Shown piece after piece: positions 54,791 to 64,000 of a stretch of DNA of 64,000 nucleotides. The notes beneath the pieces were generated by a model, which saw nothing but the letters and a program-made list of their open reading frames with translations, had not been told where the DNA came from and ran no database searches. Position numbers and translations under genes: made by a program. Position 1 is the first letter of the stretch; every line of letters starts with the position of its first letter. Origin of the DNA: Corbicula japonica (taxonomy: Eukaryota; Mollusca; Bivalvia; Venerida; Cyrenidae); the NCBI GenBank assembly GCA_038501625.1, contig JAZAYU010000019.1, positions 7,227,285 to 7,291,284 of the forward strand, read 5' to 3'.

Positions 54791-55454
54791 TATTTTTGGG
54801 AAGCATAAAAGTCATCATTTTGTATGGGTTTTACCATAAAGGTCAATGTCACGCAGTATTTTAAGGTTGGGATTTCTGAAAAAATCTGATTTCTGAAGCA
54901 TATTTCTGCATACCCTCATAATATTTCAAACTTGAAAGTTAGAAAATATTTTTTTTTCATATTTTTAAGTGGACTTCTATATGTGACAATAATATTTTGC
55001 ATTTGTTTTGATATCGGCATTTATGACTGAACAATTTTTTTAAATAAAGTGTTTTCGAAATCCTTTATTGATTATGACTCGGTTGAAAATTCTAAGTCAT
55101 GTATCTATTTGTGTAAAAAATTTTCTCTTTATTTGTTTAACTACCTAACAATGGATATTAAATAATTGATCATTATCAAACGCATTTTTATCATATGAAA
55201 TATCTTATATTATTATTTATGAACATATCAATATATTCTGTTGCCCAATCAGAATATGAATACTTTTAAATCTTGAAATTCAAAACCAACTCGTATTTAA
55301 TTTTAGGCGTATACAAGCCCATACTCGAATAAAATTAACGTATAAATTAGTACAAGCCTTTGAAAAAAGAAAGATTACCAACATGATATTTTACAGCGCT
55401 CTGCAGGCCTGGTGATTAACCCTTCTACAGTTGATCATTATGCTTACCTCTTTG

Positions 55455-55893
55455 GTTGCACGACGGTGGCATGGGTTAAAGAGTTTATGAAGGTTTATGG
55501 GGAAATCTTTTCTTAAAAGAACCTAGAAGCTCGATTTGTTTCTTTTATCCCCGTCATCGTGTTCTTGTTAATTTTACTCCAGGAGCTTTGGTCTCGGTAA
55601 GATCATTGAGTACCCGCCCCTTTGGCTTTGCAATGCTATTAGCTTCTTATGTTTTATATGTTTGTGTGCTTTTGCATGCAACATTGTGGAGCTGATGGGT
55701 GGGTTGGAGTTACTTCACCAAGACAACTTGTACTTCTGTGTTGATTTGAGAACCTGTTGGGGGCAAGTGTGAGGTTGGTGCACCCTAGAACATGGTTTAA
55801 ACCCCCAGTGGCAATTTGTTTTGCCACTGACCGTTCCAAGGCGGTTCTCTTTTTCGTTAGTTGTTTGTGGCGTCTTATTTGAATTGACATACT
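55455..55893 (+). repeat. Dispersed repeat R, copy 2 left part
   Basis: Parallel to 52887-53214 and carries GTTCCAAGGCGG at 55835. Ends in the ATACT target duplication of the Gypsy element. Confidence 0.85.
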
Positions 55894-56065
55894 TGTGTTG
55901 ATAACATGTATTATGCTTTTTGTTAAGCTAGCGCTTGTCGTGACATTTGCATGATGTGCTATATACATATACATAGAGATTTAACCTTTCAGTTAATAAA
56001 ACGTATTTAAAACGTTTAGACATGTTTGTTGCTGTCTTTAAAGAGACATCTTAAATATTGTTACA
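55894..56065 (+). repeat. 5' LTR of the Gypsy element
   Basis: Starts TGTGTTGATAAC and ends ATTGTTACA. It holds an AATAAA signal at 55995-56000. 172 bp is short for the superfamily. Confidence 0.96.
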
Positions 56066-56083
56066 TGGTGTCAGAATTCATTA
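56066..56083 (+). promoter_or_regulatory. Primer-binding site of the Gypsy element
   Basis: TGGTGTCAGA directly abuts the 5' LTR and is complementary to the 3' end of leucine tRNAs as I recall them (10 positions, then diverging). The tRNA identity is inferred. Confidence 0.7.
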
Positions 56084-56086
56084 GAA

Positions 56087-59000
56087 ATGGATAAACTGGA
56101 CCCACCAAAGTGCCTATCACTCGACGGCAACCTAGCAGAGAACTGGAAAAGGTTCAAACAGAGGTTCGAACTTTATCTTGAAGCTTCCGGTGCATCTGAG
56201 AAAGAAGGAAAAACACAGGCGTGTTTATTTCTTCACGTAATTGGAGAAGATGCATTAGAAATCTACAACAACTTCCAGTTTGCACAGGCGGGTGATAAGT
56301 TAAAACTGGACAAAATATTGGAGAAATTTGACGCTTACTGTAATCCAAGGAAGAACCAAACTTTTGAAAGACATAAGTTCTTCACATGTGTGCAGAAACC
56401 GGATGAGAAAATTGATGCGTACGTGAATGAATTACGCACGAAGGCAAAGACATGCGAGTTTAATGATCTGACAGAATCACTGATCCGTGACAGAATCATT
56501 TGTGGAATCCGGGATAGTGCTGTACGTGCTAGGCTACTGCGTGAACAAGATTTGGACTTGAATAAAGCAGTGACAATCTGTAGAGCTGCAGAGAGCACTA
56601 TGGAGACATTAAAGGAGCTGAATCCTGAAAGTACGCAAATCAGTGACAGTAGTGTTCATGCTGTGCGAACAAAACAACAGAAGGGGCCAGCAAAGAATGA
56701 AACGTACAAAACAGCTGCTGCCAGTAAACAGGCTGGCAAGGACAAAAATAATCATAAGCCCTGTGGACGTTGTGGAGGTAAACATGGACCTCAGTGCCCA
56801 GCAATGGGAAAGATCTGTAAGAGTTGTGGAAGAAAAAACCACTTCGCTAAGAAATGTTATTTTCGTGCTTCGAAAGTAAACAATGTAAATGATTCTGAAG
56901 AAGAAGCCAGTGATACTGACTATACTGAAGAATACTTTGTGGATTCGGTTGAAAGCAAAAAGCCGCAAAGTAAATACAAATTAAGTATCAAAACACAAGG
57001 AAAATACATCAGTTATAAACTTGACACAGGCAGTGAAGTTAATATAATATCAAAGAAGGTATACAGTGGACTGCCGCACAAGCCTAAGATACATGATTCT
57101 AAGGTCAGACTAACATCATACAGCGGTGATAAAATTTTAGTGGAAGGCGCATGCATTCTCAACTTGGAATACAAGGACAAAATCTACAAGGTACATTTCG
57201 TAATAGCAAAGAATGATGTGATATCCATACTAGGAGAGAAATCATTGGATAAGCTTGGTCTTATTAAACGTGTATTTGTTATAGATGAAGCAGAATGCAT
57301 TGAACAAGATCAATTGAATTCCAACGAATCTGGCGCTGAATCTTCACAGAAAATAGCGGAAAAATATCAAGATGTATTCCAAGGGTTAGGTTGCCTAAAA
57401 GCCACGTGTAAGATAGAAGTAGACGAGTCTGTTACACCTGTTGTTACTCCGTGTAGAAAGATACCATTCAAATTACATCAGAAACTTAAGAACGAATTAG
57501 ACAGAATGGAAAAAGAAGGTGTAATTTGCACTGTAAATGAACCAACGAACTGGGTCAATGGCATAGTGACTCCTGTTAAAAAGAATGGGGACTTAAGAGT
57601 ATGCTTAGATCCTCGACCTCTTAACAAAGCAATCAAACGTGAACATTACAAATTGCCAACTAGAGAGGAAGTGATGGCACAATTTGCAAATGCTCAGTAT
57701 TTCAGTAAACTTGATGCTTCGCAAGGATTTTGGCAGTTGAAGTTAGATGAAGAGTCATCAAAACTAACATGCTTCAACACACCATTTGGTAGGAAACGTT
57801 TTTTGCGTTTACCGTTCGGGATCAAGTCCGCACCTGAAATTTACCACAAAGCCATACACGAGTTGTTTGAAGGCATCCCAGGTGTTGATACTAGCATGGA
57901 CGACATAATCATATATGCTGCGTCGCTTGATGAACACAACGCAAGGCTGATGAAAGTGTTGGACACTGTCAGGGAAGCAAACCTGAAACTGAATAAGGCC
58001 AAGTGCGTGTTTGGAGTTCAACGACTTACCTTTTTAGGGGATGTGCTTACATCTGAAGGCTTGAGACCAGATCCAATAAAAGTTCAAGCAATAAGAGACT
58101 TTAAAAGGCCACAGACAAAGAAAGAGATACAGCGCTTTCTTGCCATGGTGAATTATCAGGGCAGATTCCTTCAGAACTTGTCGGCGAAATCAGCGCCATT
58201 GAGAACATTACTTGAAGAAAAGAATGAATTTCAATGGTCAAATGAACAAGAAAAATGCTTTGAAGAACTAAAAGAGATTCTTTCAAAAGAACCCGTGCTG
58301 AAATTCTATGATTCAAAGAGACCAATCAAGATCTCTTCAGATAGCTCAAAGTCTGGATTGGGAGCAGTGCTTCTACAGAGTCACAATGACGAGTGGTTTC
58401 CTGTTGCTTACGCATCAAGAGCATTGACGCAAGCAGAACAACGATATGCACAGATTGAAAAAGAGTGCCTCAGTATCGTGTTTGCCTGTGAACGTTTCTA
58501 TCAGTACATTTATGGTCAGCCCTTTGAATGTGAAACTGATCATAAGCCACTTGTGTCAATAATAAATCAGAAAAACTTGAATGACTGCCCATTAAGAATC
58601 CAGAGACTACTTCTGAGATTACAGAAGTTTGACATCAGATTATCGTATACACCAGGAAAATATATGTACACATCTGACGCATTGTCACGAGCATACAGTG
58701 AATCACCAGTTAAAACCGCTGATACTGGTGAAGCAGATGTTGAAGTTTATGTCAACATAGTGTTTTCAAATCTGAACGTATCTGACGAAAAGCTTGAAAA
58801 GATAAGATCAGAAACTCGTGAAGATGAACAGTTCAAGATACTAACAAACTGTATTTTGTCTGGTTTCCCACACGAGAAACAAGACTGTCCTGTTGAAATA
58901 AGAGACTTCTGGAATATCAGAAACGAACTAAGTTGTGTGAATGGAATTATCCTAAAAGGACTCAAGGTCGTAATCCCAAGAAGTCTTCGAAGAGAAATGC

Positions 59001-60064
59001 TACAGAAAATTCATGTGGGACATCTTGGAATAGAGAAATGTCGCAGAAGGGCCCGAGAAGTACTGTATTGGCCAGGCTTGAATCAAGAAGTCGCTGACAT
59101 GGTGAAAAATTGTCCTGCGTGTAATGAGTATAAACCACGCCAGCCAAACGAACCACTAATGCCACATACAGTTGCTAGTTATCCATGGGAGAAAATTGGA
59201 GTAGATCTGTGTGAATTTGATAAAGAAATGTTCCTAGTTATGTGTGATTATTACAGCAATTACCCAGTAGTGTGTAAGCTCAAATCAACATCAAGTCAAT
59301 CGGTGATCAATGCTATGAAATACGTGTTCAGTGAATTTGGAATTTGTAAAGAATGTGTTTCAGATAATGGTCCACAATTTGCCAGTGAAGAGTTTAGATC
59401 ATTTGCTAGGAAGTATGAGTTCAGTCATATTACTTCATCTCCAAAATATCCAAAGAGCAATGGCTTAGCTGAATCTTGTGTTAAGGTTGTGAAAAGTCTG
59501 CTGAAAAAATCAAAATTTGATGGCAGTGATTTTTATCTGAATCTGCTGGTCTATAGATCCACACCATTAGAATTTGGCAAGTCTCCAGCTGAGCTAATGT
59601 TTGGCAGAAAGATTAAGTCGAATCTACCAGTAGTAGGAAATCTGTTGTTGCAGAAAAATCATAGTGATTTTGTTAAGCAAAGAAAAGCCAAGAAAGAAAA
59701 GCAAAAGTTGTATCATGATAGAAATGTGAAAGAGTTGCCTCCTCTAAGAGAAAATGAAAGTGTAAGAATTAGAAATTCATTAGATACAAAGTGGTCTGAA
59801 AAGGGTTTTGTTGTTGAGCAAGTTGCCCCAAGGTCATTTGTGGTTGAAACGCCAAATGGAGTCTTCAGAAGGAACAGGAAAGATATCATGAAAACGGTCG
59901 AACGCTTTGAGCCAAACAATGACATGAATATCTTGGAAGACCAAAACATCCAAATAACTGGTAATGATGGTTCTGCTCTACCTGACAATGAAACTATGGA
60001 CGTACCACCGAGACGCTCTGAGAGGGTCAGATTCAAACCTAAAAGACTGATTGAAGAGATCTAG
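56087..60064 (+). CDS. Gag-Pol polyprotein of a Ty3/Gypsy retrotransposon (1325 aa)
   Basis: A single frame with no gag/pol shift. Gag occupies about residues 1-270 and ends in two Cys-His knuckles (CGRCGGKHGPQC and CKSCGRKNHFAKKC). Then: aspartic protease with DTG (YKLDTGSEVNIIS, about 313); reverse transcriptase with LDASQGFWQLKL, LPFGIKSAPE and catalytic SMDDIIIY; RNase H (SSDSSKSGLGAVLLQ, ETDHKPL); integrase with an HHCC finger (HVGHLG ... CPAC) and D,D,E residues in GVDLCEF, VSDNGPQF and GLAES. A GPY/F-like tail follows (KGFVVEQVAPRSFVVETPNG). The order protease-RT-RNaseH-integrase is that of Ty3/Gypsy. All catalytic residues are present. The ATG lies 21 bp past the 5' LTR. Confidence 0.97.
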   Translation: MDKLDPPKCLSLDGNLAENWKRFKQRFELYLEASGASEKEGKTQACLFLHVIGEDALEIYNNFQFAQAGDKLKLDKILEKFDAYCNPRKNQTFERHKFFTCVQKPDEKIDAYVNELRTKAKTCEFNDLTESLIRDRIICGIRDSAVRARLLREQDLDLNKAVTICRAAESTMETLKELNPESTQISDSSVHAVRTKQQKGPAKNETYKTAAASKQAGKDKNNHKPCGRCGGKHGPQCPAMGKICKSCGRKNHFAKKCYFRASKVNNVNDSEEEASDTDYTEEYFVDSVESKKPQSKYKLSIKTQGKYISYKLDTGSEVNIISKKVYSGLPHKPKIHDSKVRLTSYSGDKILVEGACILNLEYKDKIYKVHFVIAKNDVISILGEKSLDKLGLIKRVFVIDEAECIEQDQLNSNESGAESSQKIAEKYQDVFQGLGCLKATCKIEVDESVTPVVTPCRKIPFKLHQKLKNELDRMEKEGVICTVNEPTNWVNGIVTPVKKNGDLRVCLDPRPLNKAIKREHYKLPTREEVMAQFANAQYFSKLDASQGFWQLKLDEESSKLTCFNTPFGRKRFLRLPFGIKSAPEIYHKAIHELFEGIPGVDTSMDDIIIYAASLDEHNARLMKVLDTVREANLKLNKAKCVFGVQRLTFLGDVLTSEGLRPDPIKVQAIRDFKRPQTKKEIQRFLAMVNYQGRFLQNLSAKSAPLRTLLEEKNEFQWSNEQEKCFEELKEILSKEPVLKFYDSKRPIKISSDSSKSGLGAVLLQSHNDEWFPVAYASRALTQAEQRYAQIEKECLSIVFACERFYQYIYGQPFECETDHKPLVSIINQKNLNDCPLRIQRLLLRLQKFDIRLSYTPGKYMYTSDALSRAYSESPVKTADTGEADVEVYVNIVFSNLNVSDEKLEKIRSETREDEQFKILTNCILSGFPHEKQDCPVEIRDFWNIRNELSCVNGIILKGLKVVIPRSLRREMLQKIHVGHLGIEKCRRRAREVLYWPGLNQEVADMVKNCPACNEYKPRQPNEPLMPHTVASYPWEKIGVDLCEFDKEMFLVMCDYYSNYPVVCKLKSTSSQSVINAMKYVFSEFGICKECVSDNGPQFASEEFRSFARKYEFSHITSSPKYPKSNGLAESCVKVVKSLLKKSKFDGSDFYLNLLVYRSTPLEFGKSPAELMFGRKIKSNLPVVGNLLLQKNHSDFVKQRKAKKEKQKLYHDRNVKELPPLRENESVRIRNSLDTKWSEKGFVVEQVAPRSFVVETPNGVFRRNRKDIMKTVERFEPNNDMNILEDQNIQITGNDGSALPDNETMDVPPRRSERVRFKPKRLIEEI

Positions 60065-60290
60065 GCTAATACATTTATGTGCTGTATATTCTAAATGTTC
60101 TGATGCTTGTATGACTGGTTGATATAATAAGTTGCAGAATGAAAGAGACGCTTATGTACTAAATTAGCTATAACATTCTACTTTTCCAAAATTAACTCTT
60201 GTTTTCATTGTTTGAATGTTAGACACTTCTAGTCAATTATATGCCATCTTTTGAAAGTTAACATCAAGATCTTTGTGTTAGATTTATTTT

Positions 60291-60304
60291 CAAAGAAGGG
60301 GAGA
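60291..60304 (+). promoter_or_regulatory. Polypurine tract of the Gypsy element
   Basis: AAAGAAGGGGAGA immediately precedes the 3' LTR, the expected primer site for plus-strand DNA synthesis. Confidence 0.88.
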
Positions 60305-60476
60305 TGTGTTGATAACATGTATTATGCTTTTTGTTAAGCTAGCGCTTGTCGTGACATTTGCATGATGTGCTATATACATATACATAGAGATTTAACCTTT
60401 CAGTTAATAAAACGTATTTAAAACGTTTAGACATGTTTGTTGCTGTCTTTAAAGAGACATCTTAAATATTGTTACA
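60305..60476 (+). repeat. 3' LTR of the Gypsy element
   Basis: 172 bp; no difference from the 5' LTR was found by eye. Followed by the target duplication ATACT. Confidence 0.96.
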
Positions 60477-60565
60477 ATACTTATAACAAATATGCTCTCT
60501 TCCTCTCTTTTTGTTCGCTGCGTGGGAAGGCTGTGTTTTGTGAGTGTGGCGATTCCTGATATGCA
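60477..60565 (+). repeat. Dispersed repeat R, copy 2 right part
   Basis: Starts with the ATACT duplication; CTCTCTTCCTCTC, GTGGGAAGGCTGTG and GATATGCAT match 54697-54770. Confidence 0.8.
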
Positions 60566-62299
60566 TACATCATTTTTTTGAGTTCGACTGGAAATTAAAC
60601 CATAATTCCATGCCATAAATAATCTCTGTAAAATGAATTATCAGAAGCAGTAGGTTTACAGTCTGGTTCTATCCAATAATATTATATATTGGCATGCATT
60701 TGTGAAAAAAAAAACAACTCATCCCTGTTTCGCTAAAAAATTACAATAACCGATCCATAAATATTCTAAGTCTTTGCTAATCAGTTAACAGGTTCAGACC
60801 TTCCCATTCAAATAAATACACACGTTAACAATACGTAAAACCGGAAACAATACTAACCAAAAATTGACACAAAGTCTACAATAAGGATACAGATTCTGAT
60901 AAAACAAAATGAACAAGGGAAGGGTGCAAATTTGGAATGTCAGTGGCTATATTAAAGAAGAGAACTCGGATATTTTAACTTAACTACAAACTTGATCTCT
61001 AGCTTATTATCCTGAACATAAACAATTCTTATGAGTTCATAAATACGCAGACTATTTCATTATGGCACACAACTGCATTCATGATTTATAACAGTTTTCA
61101 TTCATCAATTGCACGGATATAATAAACATCATACCAAGATTAAACACTTTCAGTAATACCGGAATTCCGGATAATTTTTTATTGAAATAAAATATAAAAT
61201 ACATGTATAAAATGTGACAGTTAAAAAGACTGAAGCGTAAACAGTCCTTAAAAATGTCAAAAACATAAGATAGAATTAAGTTCGACAATATGTCACGTGA
61301 TTTTATTGTGGTCATGACACTGTGTGGAAACACAATATATTCTGCAATTTAGAGCAAGGTTTGCAACGCAATATGACATTATTGACAGTATTATTAGTAG
61401 AAAATGGTTTGTAACCTAGTACCTTAGAATATAATTATGTAAAAAAGAAGTCCTTTGATATAGTTGTACAGAGATCTTAAGATTAAACTGGTATATTATG
61501 AAAATGAACTTTAATCGAGGCAAGTCAAAATAATGACACATAATTTGAAATTAATTCGCAATATGTGAATTAATCAGGAGAGAAGGCAGCGTATTTCGAT
61601 AGAAAATGTATTTGATAATGATTCTTTTAGTCAATAAAGGTTTTGGTTAAGGTTATACTTTTTTATTCATGTTTTAAATCAATTCCAAAGAACATATCAA
61701 ATTACATCATGAAATATCGGTAACATGGTAACATGATGCATCGTAATAGTAGGTGGTTTACACAGATATAATCTATAATATTATGTTCTTTCGAACTGAC
61801 TTTATTTCATTCACTCATTCTCTCTCTCATTATCTGCATTCATGCATTTTCTCAGTCTTACACCCATCCACCCTCTCATCACTCATACTCAGGAAAACCA
61901 GCGGGTTGACACTTAGTATTAATTCTAATACACCAATTAAATGGAAATTAAAAGCAAATAAATAAATAAAAATTGTTCTACCCCTTGCCGTTTATGAACA
62001 ATACAAAAAGATGCGTCATTATTTGGTTTAAACAACATTTAGTCATTATTTGTTATATTATTCTGTGTTTGTGTTTGTTAGAGGAAATTAAACCACTTTT
62101 GTCTATGTGTATTGATTTTATTTTTTGAGTTTGCTATAACTTCTTCAACTTTCTTTTTTTCTGTCAAATATTTTAAAAATCCGTCTAAATTGAACAAAAA
62201 TGACATAAATTTGAGCATGATAAGGTTTGTTTTACCAGAAGTTTATTGGTGGGTATTATTCTAAAAAATGAATTTATATTGAAAGTTCCTGAGCACGGA
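60566..62299. other. AT-rich stretch between Gypsy-bearing repeat and L1-like remnant, no gene seen
   Basis: Only short open frames. An (AAAT)n run at 61955-61971 may be the tail of the minus-strand LINE. Confidence 0.45.
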
Positions 62300-64000
62300 T
62301 AATTGCTTTAAATATATTACTATAGTTGTCCTCCCAATTAAATGTAGTGCTAATGAAAATATATCTCGCCATTTTGTTTGGGATGGAATTAATATGTTAT
62401 CTTCAGTTTTTAAAAGCATATTGTAGAAATATTTGTTAACATGCTTTTGTTTGACGCTTTTTTGTAAATAAAATTTGTTCGTGTCTTCTTTATTTAAATC
62501 TTCAATTTTATATTTTGTTTGATGAATTTTGGTATACAGGATATCAGAATGTTATATTTTAATTGATCTTTTGATTGGATACCATAAATCCGCTTCATTT
62601 CTTCAAAGGAATAAAACGAATTGTTGTGAAAATCGTAAAAATGTTCTACGTATTTAATAGTTTTGTCGAACCATACTTTATAGAAAAAGGTTCCATGAAT
62701 TTTTTTATTCTTTTGTTATTCCAAATAATTTCTTTGTTTGGTAAGGTTTTTCGCTTAATATTTATTATTTTATTCCACGAGAGTATTATGAGAAAAATAT
62801 CTTTTCTTATTGTTTTATTATTATCATTTAGTATCGTTTTGACCAAACTCGCCTTTAGGTACAACATATATTTTAAGTCAACCATTTTTAAACCCCTTTC
62901 ATCATACTGCTGTTTTATCGTTGCACGTTTTATTTTGTCAGGTTTTCCATCCCAAAGAAAATCATATGCATATCTTTTAATCTATTTTACTGTATTAGCT
63001 TCCAAATTTGGTAGTGCAGACATGATATAAGTTAATTTTGGTAACGCAAAAGGTATAAAGTGATTTTTCCTTGAAGTGTAAATGTTGCCATTTCTTTAGT
63101 TCAGGCAATTAACAAAAACTTCTATTTTCGGATCGACATTAATTTTTATAATTATGTTTTGTATTATTGTAGAAAGATATTCCCAAAGTCTTAGCCGATG
63201 GAGACTCCCAAATGAACTTTTAATTTTTACAATATTCAATATCCGTGTTTTGGAGAGAGCCAGCTCTCAATACGATGCACTTGTTGCCATTTAATATTAA
63301 TCCACACACATGTCCAAAAATTATCTTATATATTTATAAGGTTTTCAAAGGATCTTCGGGAGCCTTCCCTTATAAAGGTCGCGTAATCTGCAAACATTAC
63401 TGATTTTATATCATAGCCATTTATTTTTAAACCTTTAATAATTGGATTTTTTTCTATCAAAGTCTGATAGAAGTTCAATTCACAATAAAAATGAAAAGGT
63501 AAGAGTGGACAGCCTTGGCGAAATCATTTTTTAATGCTGAAGAACGGGGATATGTTGCCATTGTTGGTAACACAACTTTTAGCATCTTTATAAAAGTGTT
63601 TCACCCAGTCAATAATTGACGGATTAAAATTAAAATGCTTTAATGTGTCAAACAAAAAATCGTGATTCAGAGTATCAAAAGCTTGTAAAGATGAGCAAAG
63701 CTTCAGATGGTTTATTTTCGAGATTTTCAGTTGAAAGAGCAGTCTTATATTGTCATGTTTATTTCGTCCTTTAACAAAGCCCGCTTGGCATGAGTCTATT
63801 TTTAGTGGTAGTACTTTTTCAATTCGATTTGCAATTACTTTACTTATAATTTTATAATCTTTATTTAGAAGGCTTATAGGTCTCCAGTTGTCTATTAGTG
63901 AAATATCTTTATTTGAGTTTGGTAACATTGTTATAATACTTTGTGTTTGAAGTTCCGACAGACTTTTATTTACGTAAGAAAAATTTGTTGAATTTATAAA
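62300..64000 (-). pseudogene. Decayed L1-like LINE reverse transcriptase, cut by the window end
   Basis: Minus strand. 63524-63928 reads NWRPISLLNKDYKIISKV, QAGFVKGR and LNHDFLFD, typical of the L1/Tx1 group. A stop follows FSIKK, then RQGCPLLPF and MFADYATF around 63385-63400, where the catalytic FADD is altered to FADY. A C-terminal piece (IIWNNKRIKKF) lies at 62646-62885. Stops and shifts throughout show it is dead. The 5' part lies beyond the window. Confidence 0.78.

Larger units (their letters stand above)
55894..60476 (+). mobile_element. Complete Ty3/Gypsy LTR retrotransposon
   Basis: A 4583-bp element with two 172-bp LTRs (TG...CA) that look identical by eye, a perfect 5-bp target duplication ATACT (55889-55893 and 60477-60481), a primer-binding site straight after the 5' LTR, one uninterrupted gag-pol frame, and a purine tract before the 3' LTR. 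Every part needed for mobility is present and intact, so insertion is recent. No env-like frame is seen. It sits inside one copy of a dispersed repeat (55455-55893 and 60482-60565). Confidence 0.97.

Noticed and set aside
60065..60290. Envelope gene downstream of Gypsy gag-pol
   Set aside because: Only about 225 bp of non-coding sequence separates the stop from the polypurine tract.
62575..63030. 151-codon plus-strand frame rich in hydrophobic residues
   Set aside because: Antisense of the L1-like remnant, whose minus-strand frame makes better sense.

Overview
The window is animal nuclear DNA: AT-rich, gene-poor and dense in transposable elements. Spliced genes, a Polycomb-group gene, a THAP exon, non-LTR and Ty3/Gypsy retrotransposons, and Helitron-associated elements with long tandem cores point to an invertebrate. 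The style of the repeats (core monomers of about 145-178 bp inside elements ending in a GGGGGCAT-type box) suggests a bivalve mollusc. That species-level guess is inference, because no similarity search was possible.

Genes. (1) 39023-48118 (+) is a complete PCGF3 gene (Polycomb RING finger, 226 aa). It has seven coding exons whose phases all agree, a RING domain and a C-terminal RAWUL domain. (2) 5480-10369 (-) is a small gene I assembled from three exons, all joined in phase 0. It encodes a 142-residue Cys-rich protein I do not recognise. (3) 30990-31209 (+) is a THAP-domain exon lying between two 31-bp inverted repeats. No tRNA or rRNA genes were seen.

Mobile DNA. About 41 copies or pieces of one palindromic MITE (TTAA target, CCCTTTCCTCC termini, two GATC-rich hairpins) are spread from end to end, some within the introns of both spliced genes. 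Region by region: 1-4.4 kb holds MITEs and a composite Helitron-like repeat element. 4.9-10.4 kb holds the minus-strand gene, with a 28-bp minisatellite, a MITE containing two other transposons, and a second Helitron-like element in its introns. 10.4-20.5 kb holds MITEs and small TIR elements. 20.8-24.5 kb is a three-level nest: a LINE in a TA-target transposon in a palindromic MITE. 25-30.3 kb holds hAT-like MITEs. 30.8-36.4 kb holds the THAP exon and local duplications. 38-48 kb holds PCGF3, with a 124-unit CAGG/CCTG microsatellite in intron 3 and a ninefold duplicated 3' splice site in front of exon 6. 48-52.3 kb is a MITE cluster. 52.9-60.6 kb has two copies of one repeat, one split by a LINE and the other by an intact Ty3/Gypsy element with LTRs that look identical. 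62.3-64 kb is a decayed L1-like LINE cut by the window edge.

The most unusual items are the PCGF3 splice-acceptor minisatellite; the palindromic MITE, whose arms can pair in two alternative ways; the four CAGG...CCTG elements with perfect 5-bp target duplications; and the THAP exon bracketed by inverted GCGCATGCGC repeats. All copy counts and alignments were made by eye.
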